Positions 52,467 through 62,317 of a stretch of 64,000 nucleotides of DNA are shown one piece after another. Below the pieces are notes generated by a model, which was given only the letters and a program-made list of their open reading frames with translations, did not search any database and was not told where the DNA came from. Source of the DNA: Thalassospira mesophila (GTDB lineage: Bacteria > Pseudomonadota > Alphaproteobacteria > Rhodospirillales > Thalassospiraceae); assembly GCF_002115755.1 (NCBI RefSeq), contig NZ_JFKA01000002.1, positions 124,001 to 188,000 on the forward strand, written 5' to 3'. A program made the translations under genes and the position numbers. How positions within the stretch are numbered: position 1 is the first letter of the stretch; every line of letters starts with the position of its first letter.

Positions 52467-52856
52467 TCAGTACAGACGGGCTGGCTGTTGTTTCAAGGCC
52501 GGGTTTTCAACGCCCCACATCTGTTCGATGTTGTAAAAGGCGCGGACTTCCGGGCGGAACAAGTGAATGATCACGTCGCCCGCATCAACCAGAACCCAAT
52601 CACCCTGTGTGGTGCCTTCGGCCAGCGCACGGCCCTGACCTGAACTTTTCAGGGTTTCAACAATATGTTCACCCATCGAGGCAACCCGGCGCGAGCTGGA
52701 GCCTGATGCGATGATCATATAATCAGCCATGGCTGTTTTGTCGGTCAGATTAATAGTGACAAGATCTTCGGCCTTGTCGTCCGTCAGTGTTTCCTGAATA
52801 AGAGCAAGCAACTCGCTCGGTGTCAGGCGTTCATTTGCGGTAATTATTGTCGCCAC
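52467..52856 (-). CDS. rsfS: Ribosome silencing factor RsfS
   Basis: Binds L14 and blocks subunit joining under poor nutrition. The 129-aa protein has the conserved KAEDLVTINLTDKTAMADYMII, ASGSSSRRVASMGEHIVE and GDWVLVDAGDVIIHLFRPEVRAFYN. The start is a GTG at 52856 with AAGG directly against it and no well-spaced site, so the exact start is uncertain. It lies 55 bases downstream of nadD. Confidence 0.95.
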   Translation of the reverse strand: MATIITANERLTPSELLALIQETLTDDKAEDLVTINLTDKTAMADYMIIASGSSSRRVASMGEHIVETLKSSGQGRALAEGTTQGDWVLVDAGDVIIHLFRPEVRAFYNIEQMWGVENPALKQQPARLY

Positions 52857-52911
52857 CTTAATTTAGGGTGGATGTTCGCCGCCATCACGCGGAAATTAAA
52901 ACACCCACAGG

Positions 52912-53523
52912 TCAAACCTGCCATCGGCCTTCGGCGCGAATCGCCGTAGAAGAAGCCGGATGGCGCCGTATCGGCAGGTAAACCCAAGCTGGTGTTTCCA
53001 TATCGGCCAGCAAACCTGCCTTTTCTGCGGCAATGCGCCAGCGTTCCATACGCTGTGCTGCGGTGCCACGCAATGCTTTATTAGAATAACCCTCGCGATC
53101 AAGAACCGCAATGGGCGCGCAATACATCAGTTTCTGCCAGAATTTCCAGCGATCAAACTGTGCCAGATTGTCCGCGCCCATCAACCAGACAAATCGCGTT
53201 TGGGTAAAACGGCGTTGCAAGGCTGCAAGTGTGTCGGCGGTATAACGGGTGCCAAGCTGTGTTTCAATTGCAGAAACAACAATGCGGGGATGTGTTGCCA
53301 TCATTTGTGCAGAATCAAAGCGTTCTTTCAGTCCTGCCATACCCTGACGGGACTTTAGCGGGTTCTGCGGCGAGACCAGCCACCAGACTTCGTCAAGCTG
53401 CAAGCGCTTTAACGCTTCAAGCGAAATATGCAAATGCCCCTCGTGGGCGGGGTTGAATGACCCGCCCAGTAATCCGACTCGGGGTGGGGCATTATGTCGG
53501 CGCGGAATGTGAACGCTTATCAC
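52912..53523 (-). CDS. nadD: Nicotinate-nucleotide adenylyltransferase
   Basis: Adenylates nicotinate mononucleotide in NAD synthesis. The 203-aa protein shows GLLGGSFNPAHEGHLHIS with the HxGH motif, DEVWWLVSPQNPLK and FVWLMGADNLAQFDRW. The C-terminal SSTAIRAEG corresponds to the ISSTxIR motif. The start is a GTG overlapping the proA stop (GTGA), so translation is coupled. nadB of the same pathway is at 58825. Confidence 0.96.
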   Translation of the reverse strand: MISVHIPRRHNAPPRVGLLGGSFNPAHEGHLHISLEALKRLQLDEVWWLVSPQNPLKSRQGMAGLKERFDSAQMMATHPRIVVSAIETQLGTRYTADTLAALQRRFTQTRFVWLMGADNLAQFDRWKFWQKLMYCAPIAVLDREGYSNKALRGTAAQRMERWRIAAEKAGLLADMETPAWVYLPIRRHPASSTAIRAEGRWQV

Positions 53524-54806
53524 GGGCGGGTTTGCCCGGTGCCACGCACCACATATTTATAGCTGGTCAATTGTTCGACTCCAACCGGGCCACGTGCATG
53601 CAGCTTGCCTGTCGAAATGCCAATTTCCGCCCCCATGCCAAATTCGCCGCCATCGGCAAACTGGGTGGATGCATTTACAATCACAATGCCGCTATCGACC
53701 CCGTTTAAAAATGCTTCGGCCGCGACGCTGTCTTCGGCAAGGATGGCATCGGTGTGGTGCGATCCGTAATGATTGATGTGGTGAATGGCATCTTGCACGC
53801 CATCAACGGTTTTGATCGCGACAATCGCATCAAGATATTCGGTCGACCAGTCTTCCTCGGTCGCCGGTTTTATCTGGCTATCAACACTGCGCGCAGTTTC
53901 ATCGCCGCGCATTTCACAGCCCGCTTTGGCAAGGTCTGCGGCAAGTTGCGGCAACAGGGTTTTAACCACATCGCGGTCGATCAAAACGGTTTCGGTCGAT
54001 CCGCAAACCCCCACCCGGCGCATTTTGGCATTGAGCACAATCGCACTGATTTTGGCAGGGTCAGCACTGGCATGAATATAGGTGTGGCACAGCCCTTCGA
54101 GATGTTTGAACAGCGGAATGCGGCTTTCATCGGTAATGCGCTGGATCAGGCTTTTGCCCCCGCGCGGCACAATCACGTCGATATAATCGGACAGTTTCAG
54201 CATTTCACCAACCGCCGCCCGGTCGGTAACCGGGATCATTTGAATGCACGCTTCGGGCAGGCCTGCCTCGATGACACCCTGTTTCATGCAGTCAAAAATC
54301 GCACGCGACGAATTAAAACTTTCCGATCCGCCACGCAAAATGGCGGCATTGCCCGATTTCAGGCACATCGCAGCGGCATCGGCGGTGACGTTGGGGCGGC
54401 TTTCATAAATGATACCAATCACGCCAAGCGGCACACACACACGCGCAATATCCAGCCCGTTATGTTCCGGGGTCCAGCGCGCCATTTCGCGACCAACCGG
54501 GTCGTTTTGTTTGGCAACATCTTCAACACCCTTCGCCATCGCGTCAACGCGGGCCGGGGTAAGTTCCAGCCGGTCAAGCAAGGCCGCGGTCAGGCCTTTT
54601 TTGCGGCCACCGTCCATATCTATGGCGTTGGCCGCCAGAATTTTATCGGCATTTTCGCGGATCAGACGGGCGGCAAAATTCAGGGCATCAATTTTTGGCT
54701 GTGACGGGACCTGGGCCAAAATCAGGGCGGCGTCGCGCGCGGCAATGCCGATGCGAAGCATAAGGTGTGACATGTCCTGGTTTTCGGTGCTGGCAAGTGC
54801 CGTCAT
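53520..54806 (-). CDS. proA: Gamma-glutamyl phosphate reductase
   Basis: Reduces gamma-glutamyl phosphate to glutamate semialdehyde in proline synthesis. The 428-aa aldehyde-dehydrogenase-fold protein has GVIGIIYESRPNVTADAAAM, CLKSGNAAILRGGSE, VIVPRGGKSLIQRI and the catalytic cysteine in RVGVCGSTETVL (about residue 280). The start at 54806 has AGGA very close; an alternative ATG at 54773 is also plausible. First of proA-nadD-rsfS-rlmH here; proB is not in the window. Confidence 0.96.
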   Translation of the reverse strand: MTALASTENQDMSHLMLRIGIAARDAALILAQVPSQPKIDALNFAARLIRENADKILAANAIDMDGGRKKGLTAALLDRLELTPARVDAMAKGVEDVAKQNDPVGREMARWTPEHNGLDIARVCVPLGVIGIIYESRPNVTADAAAMCLKSGNAAILRGGSESFNSSRAIFDCMKQGVIEAGLPEACIQMIPVTDRAAVGEMLKLSDYIDVIVPRGGKSLIQRITDESRIPLFKHLEGLCHTYIHASADPAKISAIVLNAKMRRVGVCGSTETVLIDRDVVKTLLPQLAADLAKAGCEMRGDETARSVDSQIKPATEEDWSTEYLDAIVAIKTVDGVQDAIHHINHYGSHHTDAILAEDSVAAEAFLNGVDSGIVIVNASTQFADGGEFGMGAEIGISTGKLHARGPVGVEQLTSYKYVVRGTGQTRP

Positions 54807-55011
54807 GGTCCTGTTTCCGTCTATTGGCCCCGCTTGTCGTCGGCGGTGTGGCCTTAAATTGTAAAATCGTCAACAAATTAGCAACATAGTCCGGCCCGCA
54901 GCCAACTGCAATCACCTTGGTGCGGTTTAAGACTGCGGTTTATTACGGATCTAAACTCTGCCGGTTTTTCGCGTTTGACGGGCAAAAAGCATTCCGGCGC
55001 AAGGCCACGTC

Positions 55012-55218
55012 TGTTACCGTGAGCCTTCGGGTTTCTCTGCCGGTTTGTTCGGTGGGGAATAATAGGGAATATGGTGCGGCATTTTGCGTTGCATTTGGCC
55101 AAATCCATAACTGCCCCCGCAACTGTAAGTGCCGGTTGCCTCCTTGATGTCACTGGGATGATCCCGGGAAGACGGAATGGCAACAATCGGCACAAGTCAG
55201 GAGACCTGCCCGAATTTT
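55012..55218 (+). promoter_or_regulatory. Cobalamin (B12) riboswitch
   Basis: Conserved blocks appear in order: AATAGGGAATATGGTGCGG, CTGCCCCCGCAACTGTAAG (B12 box region), CACTGGG, CCGGGAAGACGG and ACAAGTCAGGAGACCTGCC. A downstream hairpin at 55226-55251 (GACAG arms) may be part of the expression platform. It precedes the CbiM-like gene by about 70 bases. The part 54807-55011 of this gap shows no gene. Confidence 0.96.
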
Positions 55219-55285
55219 TGTCACTGACAGGGCCCGTAATACTGGCCTGTCCATGCACGGTGGGTGCAAGAAAGGATACTGTTAT

Positions 55286-55966
55286 ATGCATATCGAACCT
55301 GGCGTCGTTGATGGCGCCAAAATAATGCTTAGCTATGCCACGGCAACCGGTGCTGTTGGTGTGGCGGCAAAAATGGCCGTCGATACCGCCCGCCGCGATG
55401 GTGTGGGATCGCTTCTGGTGCGCAGCCTGATCACCACAGGGCTGGTTTTCTTCTTTTTCGAAATATTGCCCCATCACCCGGTCGGGGTGTCGGAAGTTCA
55501 CCTGATTTTGGGATCAACCCTGTTTCTGATTTTCGGGGCGGCTCCGGCGGCCATTGGTCTGGCGTTGGGCCTGTTGGTGCAGGGCATGTTTTTTGCCCCG
55601 TTCGACCTGCCGCAATATGGCATTAACCTGACCACCCTTCTGGTGCCATTGTTTGCGATGGGGGTTTTGGCGCAAAAAGTTATTCCGCGCAAACGGGCCT
55701 ATAAGGATGTGTCCTATTGGCACGCACTGGCCCTTTCGACGTCCTATCAGGGCGGAATTGTGTGCTGGGTGGCGTTCTGGGCTTTTTACGGGCAGGGATT
55801 TGGCATGGAAAATGTCGGCCACGTTGCCAGTTTTGGGGCCGCCTATATGACGGTTGTTCTGGTTGAGCCGCTGATTGATCTGGGTGTTTTAGCAGTTGCC
55901 AAAACGCTTTATCGTTATCGCGATAGCGGTGTGTTTGACCGGCGTTTGTATCGTTCGGCGACCTGA
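55286..55966 (+). CDS. CbiM-like cobalt transporter membrane protein
   Basis: The 226-aa polytopic protein starts MHIEPGVVDGAKIMLSYATA. The N-terminal Met-His is the metal-binding end of CbiM/NikM proteins, so the ATG at 55286 must be the start; AAAGGA is upstream. About six to seven membrane segments follow (LITTGLVFFFFEILP, VHLILGSTLFLIFGAAPAA, LTTLLVPLFAMGVLA). The cobalamin riboswitch upstream supports cobalt uptake for B12. No cbiQ, cbiO or cbiN follows, since a terminator comes directly after the gene. Confidence 0.88.
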   Translation: MHIEPGVVDGAKIMLSYATATGAVGVAAKMAVDTARRDGVGSLLVRSLITTGLVFFFFEILPHHPVGVSEVHLILGSTLFLIFGAAPAAIGLALGLLVQGMFFAPFDLPQYGINLTTLLVPLFAMGVLAQKVIPRKRAYKDVSYWHALALSTSYQGGIVCWVAFWAFYGQGFGMENVGHVASFGAAYMTVVLVEPLIDLGVLAVAKTLYRYRDSGVFDRRLYRSAT

Positions 55967-55987
55967 TCACGTTCTTTGTCGGCATTG

Positions 55988-56021
55988 GGCGTTTCCCGCA
56001 AGGTGGGGAACGCCTTTTTTT
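55988..56021 (+). terminator. Terminator after the CbiM-like gene
   Basis: Stem GGCGTTTCCC / GGGAACGCC with one bulge, followed by seven T. It separates the CbiM-like gene from the Atm1-type exporter. Confidence 0.85.
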
Positions 56022-56200
56022 GTTTTCGGGGGCATGAACAGGGTTGTTTCGTTATCCTGGACAATGTGTTGCGTGCCGCGTGCTTGCCAAAACGGGTAAT
56101 ACGGGCCATTTGTTGAGGGTGGGTTCGGGGAATTTTATTCGTTGTGCTGGCGTTTTGCGGCATTGCCCACATCGGGGACGGGTTCAACAAGGATTAAGAT

Positions 56201-58069
56201 GTGAAAAAAACCGGTGCAAAAGAATCGTCGGCCCGCGCCGACCTTGGCGTGATTAAAACCTTTTTGCCCTATCTATGGCCCAAGGGCGAAAAGGAACTGA
56301 AAATTCGCGTTGTGGTCGCGCTTTTGTTCCTGGTCGCGGCCAAGGTCGCCAATGTGTATGTGCCAGTTTTATACAAATATGCGGTCGATGCATTGGGTGG
56401 CGGCAAGGCGGCGGCCAATGGCGATATTGCCGCCCTGGTCACGGTGCCGGTCAGCCTGATCATCGGTTATGGCTTGATCCGGGTGTTATCATCGGCATTT
56501 GGCGAAATTCGCGATGCGATTTTTGCCAAGGTCGCCCAGCGTGCCATTCGCAATGCCGCCCTTGGCGTGTTTGAGCATTTGCATGCACTCTCACTGCGGT
56601 TTCATCTGGACCGCCAGATGGGCGGGTTATCGCGCGCGATTGAACGCGGGGTGAAGGGCATTGAATTTTTGCTGTCCTTCATGCTGTTCAACATCTTGCC
56701 GACCCTTCTTGAGATCGTGATGGTGTCGGTCATTTTGTGGGTTCTTTACGATGGCTGGTTTGCGCTGATCACGCTTGTCACCATCGTGATTTATATTGCC
56801 TTTACCCTGATCGTAACCGAATGGCGGATGAAGTATCGCCGCGAAATGAACCTGCGCGACGACGAAGCCAATACCAAGGCGATTGACAGCCTGATCAATT
56901 ATGAAACGGTCAAATATTTCAATAACGAAGCCCATGAATCATCGCGCTATGACAATGCCTTGCACGGATACGAGGTGGCAGCGGTTAAATCGCAGGAATC
57001 GCTATCGAAGCTGAATATCGGTCAGGGTGCAATCATTGCGGTTGGCCTGGTTTTGAACATGTTACTAGCTGCAAATGGTGTGAAAAACGGCAATATGACC
57101 GTGGGCGATTTTGTGCTGGTAAATACCTATTTGCTACAGCTTTACATGCCGCTGAACTTTCTGGGTTTTGTCTATCGCCAGATCAAACAGTCGCTGACCG
57201 ATATGGAACGCATGTTCTCGCTGCTCGATGTCGGCAAGGAAGTCGAAGACAACCCAAAAGCCCGTGAACTGGTGTGCCACGAAGCCACGGTGCGGTTTGA
57301 AGATGTGCATTTCGCCTATAATGAAGACCGGCAGATTCTAAAAGGTGTCAGCTTTGAAGTACCGGCAGGTAAAACCGTTGCGGTGGTGGGCCCCAGCGGG
57401 GCGGGTAAATCGACATTAACGCGTTTGATGTTCCGTTTTTACGATGCCTCAAGCGGGCGCATCACCATTGACGGGCAGGATGTGCGCGATGTGACGCAAG
57501 GATCGTTGCGCCGTTCTATCGGCATTGTGCCGCAAGATACCGTTCTGTTTAACGATACCATTGCCTATAACATCGCCTATGGTCGCCCCGGTGCGGCGCA
57601 GGACGAGATCGACAATGTTGCCACTCTTGCCAGCATTCGCGATTTCATTAAAGGCTTGCCCGACGGATTTAAAACCATGGTTGGTGAACGCGGATTAAAA
57701 CTTTCGGGCGGGGAAAAACAGCGTGTTTCCATTGCGCGGATGTTGTTAAAACGCCCGAAAATCATGATTTTTGATGAAGCCACGTCGGCGCTGGATACCC
57801 GGACGGAAAAGGATATTCAGCAAGCCTTGCGCGATGTATCGCGCGGGCATACCACGCTGATTATTGCGCACCGTTTGTCGACCGTGATTGATGCCGACGA
57901 AATTATCGTACTGCGCGATGGCAAGGTGGCCGAGCGTGGCCGCCATCATGATTTGCTGGAGCAAAACGGCCTGTATGGCGAAATGTGGGCCCAGCAACAG
58001 GAAATCCGCCAGGCCGAGGAAATTCTGGCCCATGCCGGTGCCAACGATGCGGCACCAAAGCCCAAATAG
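56201..58069 (+). CDS. ABC exporter of the Atm1/HMT1 type
   Basis: The 622-aa half-transporter fuses six membrane segments (residues about 40-330) with an ATPase domain: Walker A GPSGAGKSTL, signature LSGGEKQRVSIARM, Walker B IMIFDEATSALD and H-loop IAHRLST. The region DSLINYETVKYFNNEAHESS is diagnostic for Atm1-like exporters of glutathione-linked sulfur species or metal-glutathione conjugates. The start is a GTG at 56201 with AAGGA 7 bases upstream. Monocistronic, followed by a terminator. Confidence 0.93.
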   Translation: MKKTGAKESSARADLGVIKTFLPYLWPKGEKELKIRVVVALLFLVAAKVANVYVPVLYKYAVDALGGGKAAANGDIAALVTVPVSLIIGYGLIRVLSSAFGEIRDAIFAKVAQRAIRNAALGVFEHLHALSLRFHLDRQMGGLSRAIERGVKGIEFLLSFMLFNILPTLLEIVMVSVILWVLYDGWFALITLVTIVIYIAFTLIVTEWRMKYRREMNLRDDEANTKAIDSLINYETVKYFNNEAHESSRYDNALHGYEVAAVKSQESLSKLNIGQGAIIAVGLVLNMLLAANGVKNGNMTVGDFVLVNTYLLQLYMPLNFLGFVYRQIKQSLTDMERMFSLLDVGKEVEDNPKARELVCHEATVRFEDVHFAYNEDRQILKGVSFEVPAGKTVAVVGPSGAGKSTLTRLMFRFYDASSGRITIDGQDVRDVTQGSLRRSIGIVPQDTVLFNDTIAYNIAYGRPGAAQDEIDNVATLASIRDFIKGLPDGFKTMVGERGLKLSGGEKQRVSIARMLLKRPKIMIFDEATSALDTRTEKDIQQALRDVSRGHTTLIIAHRLSTVIDADEIIVLRDGKVAERGRHHDLLEQNGLYGEMWAQQQEIRQAEEILAHAGANDAAPKPK

Positions 58070-58093
58070 GCAAGGTTGCGAATTTAGGGTGTG

Positions 58094-58133
58094 AAAAGGG
58101 GCGGGGGTGCACATAGGCAGCCCCGCCCTTTTT
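58094..58133 (+). terminator. Terminator after the Atm1-type gene
   Basis: GC-rich stem around GGGGCGGGG / CCCCGCCC (58097-58107 with 58119-58130, one bulge) followed by TTTTTG. It lies about 25 bases past the stop. Confidence 0.8.
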
Positions 58134-58316
58134 GTCTCTGCGCGATTGATGTGGCGGGTAAGATCAAATTTCGTTGATCCAAACCGGTCGTCAGGGTTCT
58201 TGCCCGGCGGGGGCTCAAAGAAGCCCTTGTCACTTGCATCCCAAGCCACGCGGGCCATAGCAGCCACCAACAGGTGGATTTATGGGAAACTGGCCTGAAG
58301 CCTGTGGTTTTGTCGT

Positions 58317-58799
58317 TTAGTGTTGCGCACCCAACCGCAACTGCACCGGAGCACCAACGGCAATTTCGGCCCCTTCAATCACCCGGCAGGTAACCCCGCC
58401 GCGCCAGTTGGGGCGCAGGGCATTTTCAAGCCCGGTTGCGGCTTCTTCCATGCGGTGGCAGGGGTCGGTTTCGCCCGAAACCTCCAATATCAAATCGCCA
58501 ATGGCAAAACGGGTGCCGGTTTCGCGCGGCAGGGCAAAACCCGACACCAGCAAGTTGGCGCGCCGCACCGTCCAGTCCAGATCGGCCCGGTTGATGTCGG
58601 CGCAGGCGGCGTGCCAGTCTTCTTGTGCCAGAACGGTTATTTTGCGTTTTTTCAGCTTGCCGCGATAATCGCCTTCCAGCCCCAGTTCAATTGAAACTGA
58701 TGCCATATCCAGCGTTTCCATAGGGACACGCGGGGCCGCCTTGCGGGCAATGCCGCAAAGCTGGCCGGTGATCGCGTTTTTGGTGTCGGCGATGGTCAT
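58317..58799 (-). CDS. MOSC domain protein
   Basis: The 160-aa protein has the MOSC features LGLEGDYRGK, an internal VRRANLLVSGFALPRETGTRFAIGDLILEV and the conserved cysteine in GETDPCHRMEE. These domains are related to the C-terminal part of molybdenum cofactor sulfurases and often act on molybdenum cofactor or N-hydroxylated compounds. The frame is open to 58910 inside nadB; the ATG at 58799, 25 bases after the nadB stop, is preferred. Cotranscription with nadB is likely. Substrate unknown. Confidence 0.85.
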   Translation of the reverse strand: MTIADTKNAITGQLCGIARKAAPRVPMETLDMASVSIELGLEGDYRGKLKKRKITVLAQEDWHAACADINRADLDWTVRRANLLVSGFALPRETGTRFAIGDLILEVSGETDPCHRMEEAATGLENALRPNWRGGVTCRVIEGAEIAVGAPVQLRLGAQH

Positions 58800-58824
58800 G
58801 GTGCGGATGTATCCGTTAATATGA

Positions 58825-60471
58825 TCAGGTTTTCCACTGGCCCGAAACCACCCAGCGCCCGGCAAAGTTTTCGGGTACCTGAATGGTTTGGCGCGGCGCG
58901 CCGCTATCATCGCGTTCGGGGTAATCGGTGGTGTAATGCAGGCCCCGGCTTTCGCGGCGCCACAGGGCGGACTGGATAATCAGCTTTGCCACGACGGAAA
59001 GGTTACGCAGTTCCAGCAAATCGTTGCTAACGCGGAAATTGCCGTAATATTCGTCAATTTCAGATAGCAGCAAATCAATGCGATGCTGGGCGCGTTGCAG
59101 GCGTTTGGTCGTGCGTACAATGCCGACAAAATCCCACATCACGTTGCGCAGTTGTTCCCAGTTATGGGCGACAATCACTTCTTCGTCGGAATCGGTGACG
59201 CCGGTTTCATCCCACGGCGGCAAATCGGTAAAGCGGTCATCAACCGGCAGGGCTTCGATAATGTCGCACGATGCGGCTTCGCCAAAGACCAGACATTCCA
59301 GCAATGAATTGGATGCCAGCCGGTTGGCCCCGTGCAGGCCGGTACCGGCACATTCGCCAATGGCATAAAGGCCGGTCAAATCGGTTCTGCCGCGAAGATC
59401 GGTCAAGATGCCGCCGCAAGTATAGTGTGCAGCAGGCACCACCGGAATCGGTTCGCGCGTCATATCAATGCCAAAACCAAGGCAGGTTTCGTAAATTGTC
59501 GGGAAATGTTCGCGAATAAAATCCGCCCCTTTGTGTGTGATATCGAGATACACACAATCGCTGCCCAGACGTTTCATTTCGTGGTCAATCGCGCGGGCAA
59601 CAATATCGCGCGGGGCCAGTTCGCCGCGTTCGTCAAACCGGTCCATAAAACGCGTACCATCGGGCAGCAGCAATTTGCCGCCTTCACCGCGCAGGGCCTC
59701 GGAAATCAGAAATGATTTTGCCTGGGGGTGATACAAACAGGTGGGGTGAAACTGGCTAAATTCCATGTTCATCACCCGGCATCCGGCGCGCCACGCCATG
59801 GCAATGCCATCGCCGGTCGAGCCATCGGGGTTGGATGTAAACCGGTAAACCTTGCTGGCCCCGCCAGTTGCCAAAACCACCGTGCGGGCATTAAAGCTTT
59901 TGACCCGGCCCGATTTTAAATCCAGCGCATAGGCACCGACACAACGGCGGCCTTCGCCGCCCAGCTTGCGGTCAGTCACCAGGTCAATCGCCAGATAATT
60001 TTCAAAAATATCAATATTGGGGTGGTCGATGGCCTGTTTTTGCAAGGTGGTTTGCACCGCCCGGCCTGTGGCATCGGCAGCGTGAACGATGCGGCGGTGG
60101 CTATGCCCGCCTTCGCGGGTTAAATGAAACGGCTGGTCATTGCCGCCTTCAGGGTCGCGGGTTAAATTAATGCCCAGCTCGTCCAGCCATTTAATGGCGG
60201 CTGGGGCATTACGGGCAACAAATTCCACGGTTTCGCGTTTGCACAGGCCCGCCCCGGCGTTTAGCGTATCTTCGACATGGTTTTCAATGCTGTCGGCCGC
60301 ATCAAGCACGGCGGCAATGCCGCCTTGTGCATAATTGGTTGAACCTTCGTCAATTTTGCCTTTGGACAGAATGGCAACTTTGACATGCGGGGCCACTTTA
60401 AGCGCGGTGCTGAGCCCGGCCGCACCACTGCCAATGACAAGTACATCATAGTGATAAGAAAGATCGGTCAT
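58825..60471 (-). CDS. nadB: L-aspartate oxidase
   Basis: FAD enzyme oxidising aspartate to iminoaspartate, first step of NAD synthesis. The 548-aa protein has the dinucleotide motif [26 protein letters not shown], the active region [39 protein letters not shown] and [17 protein letters not shown]. The C-terminal helical domain is complete. nadA and nadC are not adjacent in the window. Confidence 0.96.
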   Translation of the reverse strand: MTDLSYHYDVLVIGSGAAGLSTALKVAPHVKVAILSKGKIDEGSTNYAQGGIAAVLDAADSIENHVEDTLNAGAGLCKRETVEFVARNAPAAIKWLDELGINLTRDPEGGNDQPFHLTREGGHSHRRIVHAADATGRAVQTTLQKQAIDHPNIDIFENYLAIDLVTDRKLGGEGRRCVGAYALDLKSGRVKSFNARTVVLATGGASKVYRFTSNPDGSTGDGIAMAWRAGCRVMNMEFSQFHPTCLYHPQAKSFLISEALRGEGGKLLLPDGTRFMDRFDERGELAPRDIVARAIDHEMKRLGSDCVYLDITHKGADFIREHFPTIYETCLGFGIDMTREPIPVVPAAHYTCGGILTDLRGRTDLTGLYAIGECAGTGLHGANRLASNSLLECLVFGEAASCDIIEALPVDDRFTDLPPWDETGVTDSDEEVIVAHNWEQLRNVMWDFVGIVRTTKRLQRAQHRIDLLLSEIDEYYGNFRVSNDLLELRNLSVVAKLIIQSALWRRESRGLHYTTDYPERDDSGAPRQTIQVPENFAGRWVVSGQWKT

Positions 60472-60701
60472 AATTTCCCATCATGTGAAGGGTTGTTCGC
60501 ATTTTGCCCCCGCCAACGCGGCAGAATAGGACTGTGTGCGCGCAATCTCAAACATTATTGCAACATGCTTGACGATGGGCAGCATTGTGGAATGATCCTG
60601 TATCGCTTTGCCTGTGCCTGCTTTTTGCCCTGAATATGGCCTATGGTAACGATACCTGACATCACTCGATGGGGTTTCGCGCCCGATAAAGGATAGCAAC
60701 C

Positions 60702-61157
60702 ATGGTTGATCACGATCAGCACGACCACGCACCGGGTCATTTCGGCCCGGTCCAACATCACGGCGGCTGCCATTGCGGTGCTGTGCGCTATCAGGTGCAT
60801 GGCGAAATTGAGGATGCCGTTCTGTGCCATTGTCATTTATGCGCCAAACTGCATGGCCATGTTAGTGCCTATGCCTCGGTCAACAAGGACGAATTGCAAT
60901 TAACCGCCGATGAAGGTTTGCGCTGGTATCGATTGTCGGAAAAAACTGATCGCGGATTTTGCAAGGAATGCGGATCGGCCGTGTTTTGGCGGGTTGTGCG
61001 GTCCAAAAACATTGCCCTGACGCCGGGAACGCTGGATGGCCCCACAGGTATTAAAACCAAATCGCAAATCTTTTGCGCGTTTAAGGGCGATTATTACCCG
61101 CTAGATCCGTCGATCCCGGTTTTTGACCACGATGATGAACCTGACACGGCCCCTTGA
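60702..61157 (+). CDS. GFA family zinc protein
   Basis: The 151-aa protein matches the glutathione-dependent formaldehyde-activating (GFA) fold: zinc ligands in GGCHCGAVRY, LCHCHLCAKLHGH and FCKECGSAVFW. True activity of most members is unproven. An unusual histidine-rich start (MVDHDQHDHAPGHFGPVQHH) precedes the domain and may bind metal. AGGATAG lies about 6 bases before the ATG. Convergent with rlmM across a terminator. Confidence 0.88.
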   Translation: MVDHDQHDHAPGHFGPVQHHGGCHCGAVRYQVHGEIEDAVLCHCHLCAKLHGHVSAYASVNKDELQLTADEGLRWYRLSEKTDRGFCKECGSAVFWRVVRSKNIALTPGTLDGPTGIKTKSQIFCAFKGDYYPLDPSIPVFDHDDEPDTAP

Positions 61158-61174
61158 ACGTACCAGCAAGGCAA

Positions 61175-61209
61175 TAAAAAACGGCGGATCATTAACGCGA
61201 TCCGCCGTT
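61175..61209 (-). terminator. Terminator between the GFA gene and rlmM
   Basis: Perfect 11-bp stem AACGGCGGATC / GATCCGCCGTT (61180-61190 with 61199-61209). On the minus strand it is followed by six T, ending rlmM; on the plus strand the T-run is short. Confidence 0.82.
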
Positions 61210-61256
61210 GTTATGTCTGGAGACGTCAAAGGCTTTTCTGCCTTGAGCAGTTGGCC

Positions 61257-62219
61257 TTACTGATCGGTAATGCCGGGCACCTTCATCCAGGTCAGTTCGT
61301 GTTTGTTGTTATACAAATGCACAACCTTTGATCCCGGAATATCGGCAAACTGGGTCACGGCGGCGTGGTCGGTATCGCCCTGCATTTTGATGGTGCAGAT
61401 AAAATTGGTGGCCATGCCCGCATCCATCCACTGGTTGACCAGGCGAAACAGGCGGTCCGGGTAACAAATCACATCGGAACACAACCAGTCGATATGGCCG
61501 ATTTTTTCCGGTTCCAGCCCAAAGGCACTTTCCTGACGAAAATCAACCCGGGGCAAGGTGCCAATGCGCGGGTCCAGTTTGGCTTTATCCACCGAAATAA
61601 CCGAGGCCCCGGTTTCGTGCAAAACCCAGGTCCAGCCACCGGGGCTACCGCCCAGATCCATCGTCATGTCGCCAGCTTGCGGCATAATGCCCAAACGGGT
61701 GAAGGCTTCCCACAATTTCAGATAGGCGCGGTTGGGCGGGGTGGTTTTATCTTCGTCAAATTCGATTTCGCCGTTTTTCCACGGGCTGGAACAGCCCGTG
61801 GCGGCAATGATGGTGTCAGGGTCAATCAGCGTCCACGACCCCAGCGGCGCGGTCGGGGCGTTGTCGCCAAAAACCTGCCGTTTGGCCGATACATGGGGCA
61901 GGTTGGCCTCGATCAGCTTGGCGCGTGAAAAATGGTCAAACTTGAACATCGCCCAGTTGCGCTGGTTAAAGCGCAAAATCTTGGCCGCCCCCTTGATCGA
62001 GGGAATGGCAATGCGAACCGGATTGCGCCACACGTTTTGCGCCCAGAATACCCGTCTTTCAGGGCCCGGCGCAAACATCAGCCGGTCATGGGTTTCGATA
62101 ACGTCGCCCAGTTCCTGGCGCAATTGGTCCTCGAACCCCACAGCAGCCAGATAGCCGGTGGCATTCATGGGTTCGATCACGGCTTCAACGCCGTTAGGTG
62201 CGGAAAAAATCTCTGTCAT
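61257..62219 (-). CDS. rlmM: 23S rRNA (cytidine-2498-2'-O)-methyltransferase RlmM-like
   Basis: The 320-aa protein has an N-terminal THUMP-like region and an FtsJ/RrmJ domain with SAM loop DLGGSPGGWTWVL, ISVDKAKLDP, and WLCSDVICYPDR. A lysine in TIKMQGD completes the K-D-K-type site. NNKHELTWM near the end is typical of RlmM. E. coli RlmM is somewhat longer (about 366 aa), so the assignment to C2498 is by family. Confidence 0.88.
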   Translation of the reverse strand: MTEIFSAPNGVEAVIEPMNATGYLAAVGFEDQLRQELGDVIETHDRLMFAPGPERRVFWAQNVWRNPVRIAIPSIKGAAKILRFNQRNWAMFKFDHFSRAKLIEANLPHVSAKRQVFGDNAPTAPLGSWTLIDPDTIIAATGCSSPWKNGEIEFDEDKTTPPNRAYLKLWEAFTRLGIMPQAGDMTMDLGGSPGGWTWVLHETGASVISVDKAKLDPRIGTLPRVDFRQESAFGLEPEKIGHIDWLCSDVICYPDRLFRLVNQWMDAGMATNFICTIKMQGDTDHAAVTQFADIPGSKVVHLYNNKHELTWMKVPGITDQ

Positions 62220-62317
62220 GGGCTGCTTTTACCGTGCTTTTAGGGCCGGTAAAAGCAGCAAATATTCATAACAGCCTCAAACCTGCCATTCGCAAATTGC
62301 TGGTATCGGGGGCTGCC

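Noticed and set aside
57746..58270. 174-codon frame on the minus strand
   Set aside because: Most of it is antisense to the Atm1-type exporter; only the first part lies in intergenic sequence and has no ribosome site.
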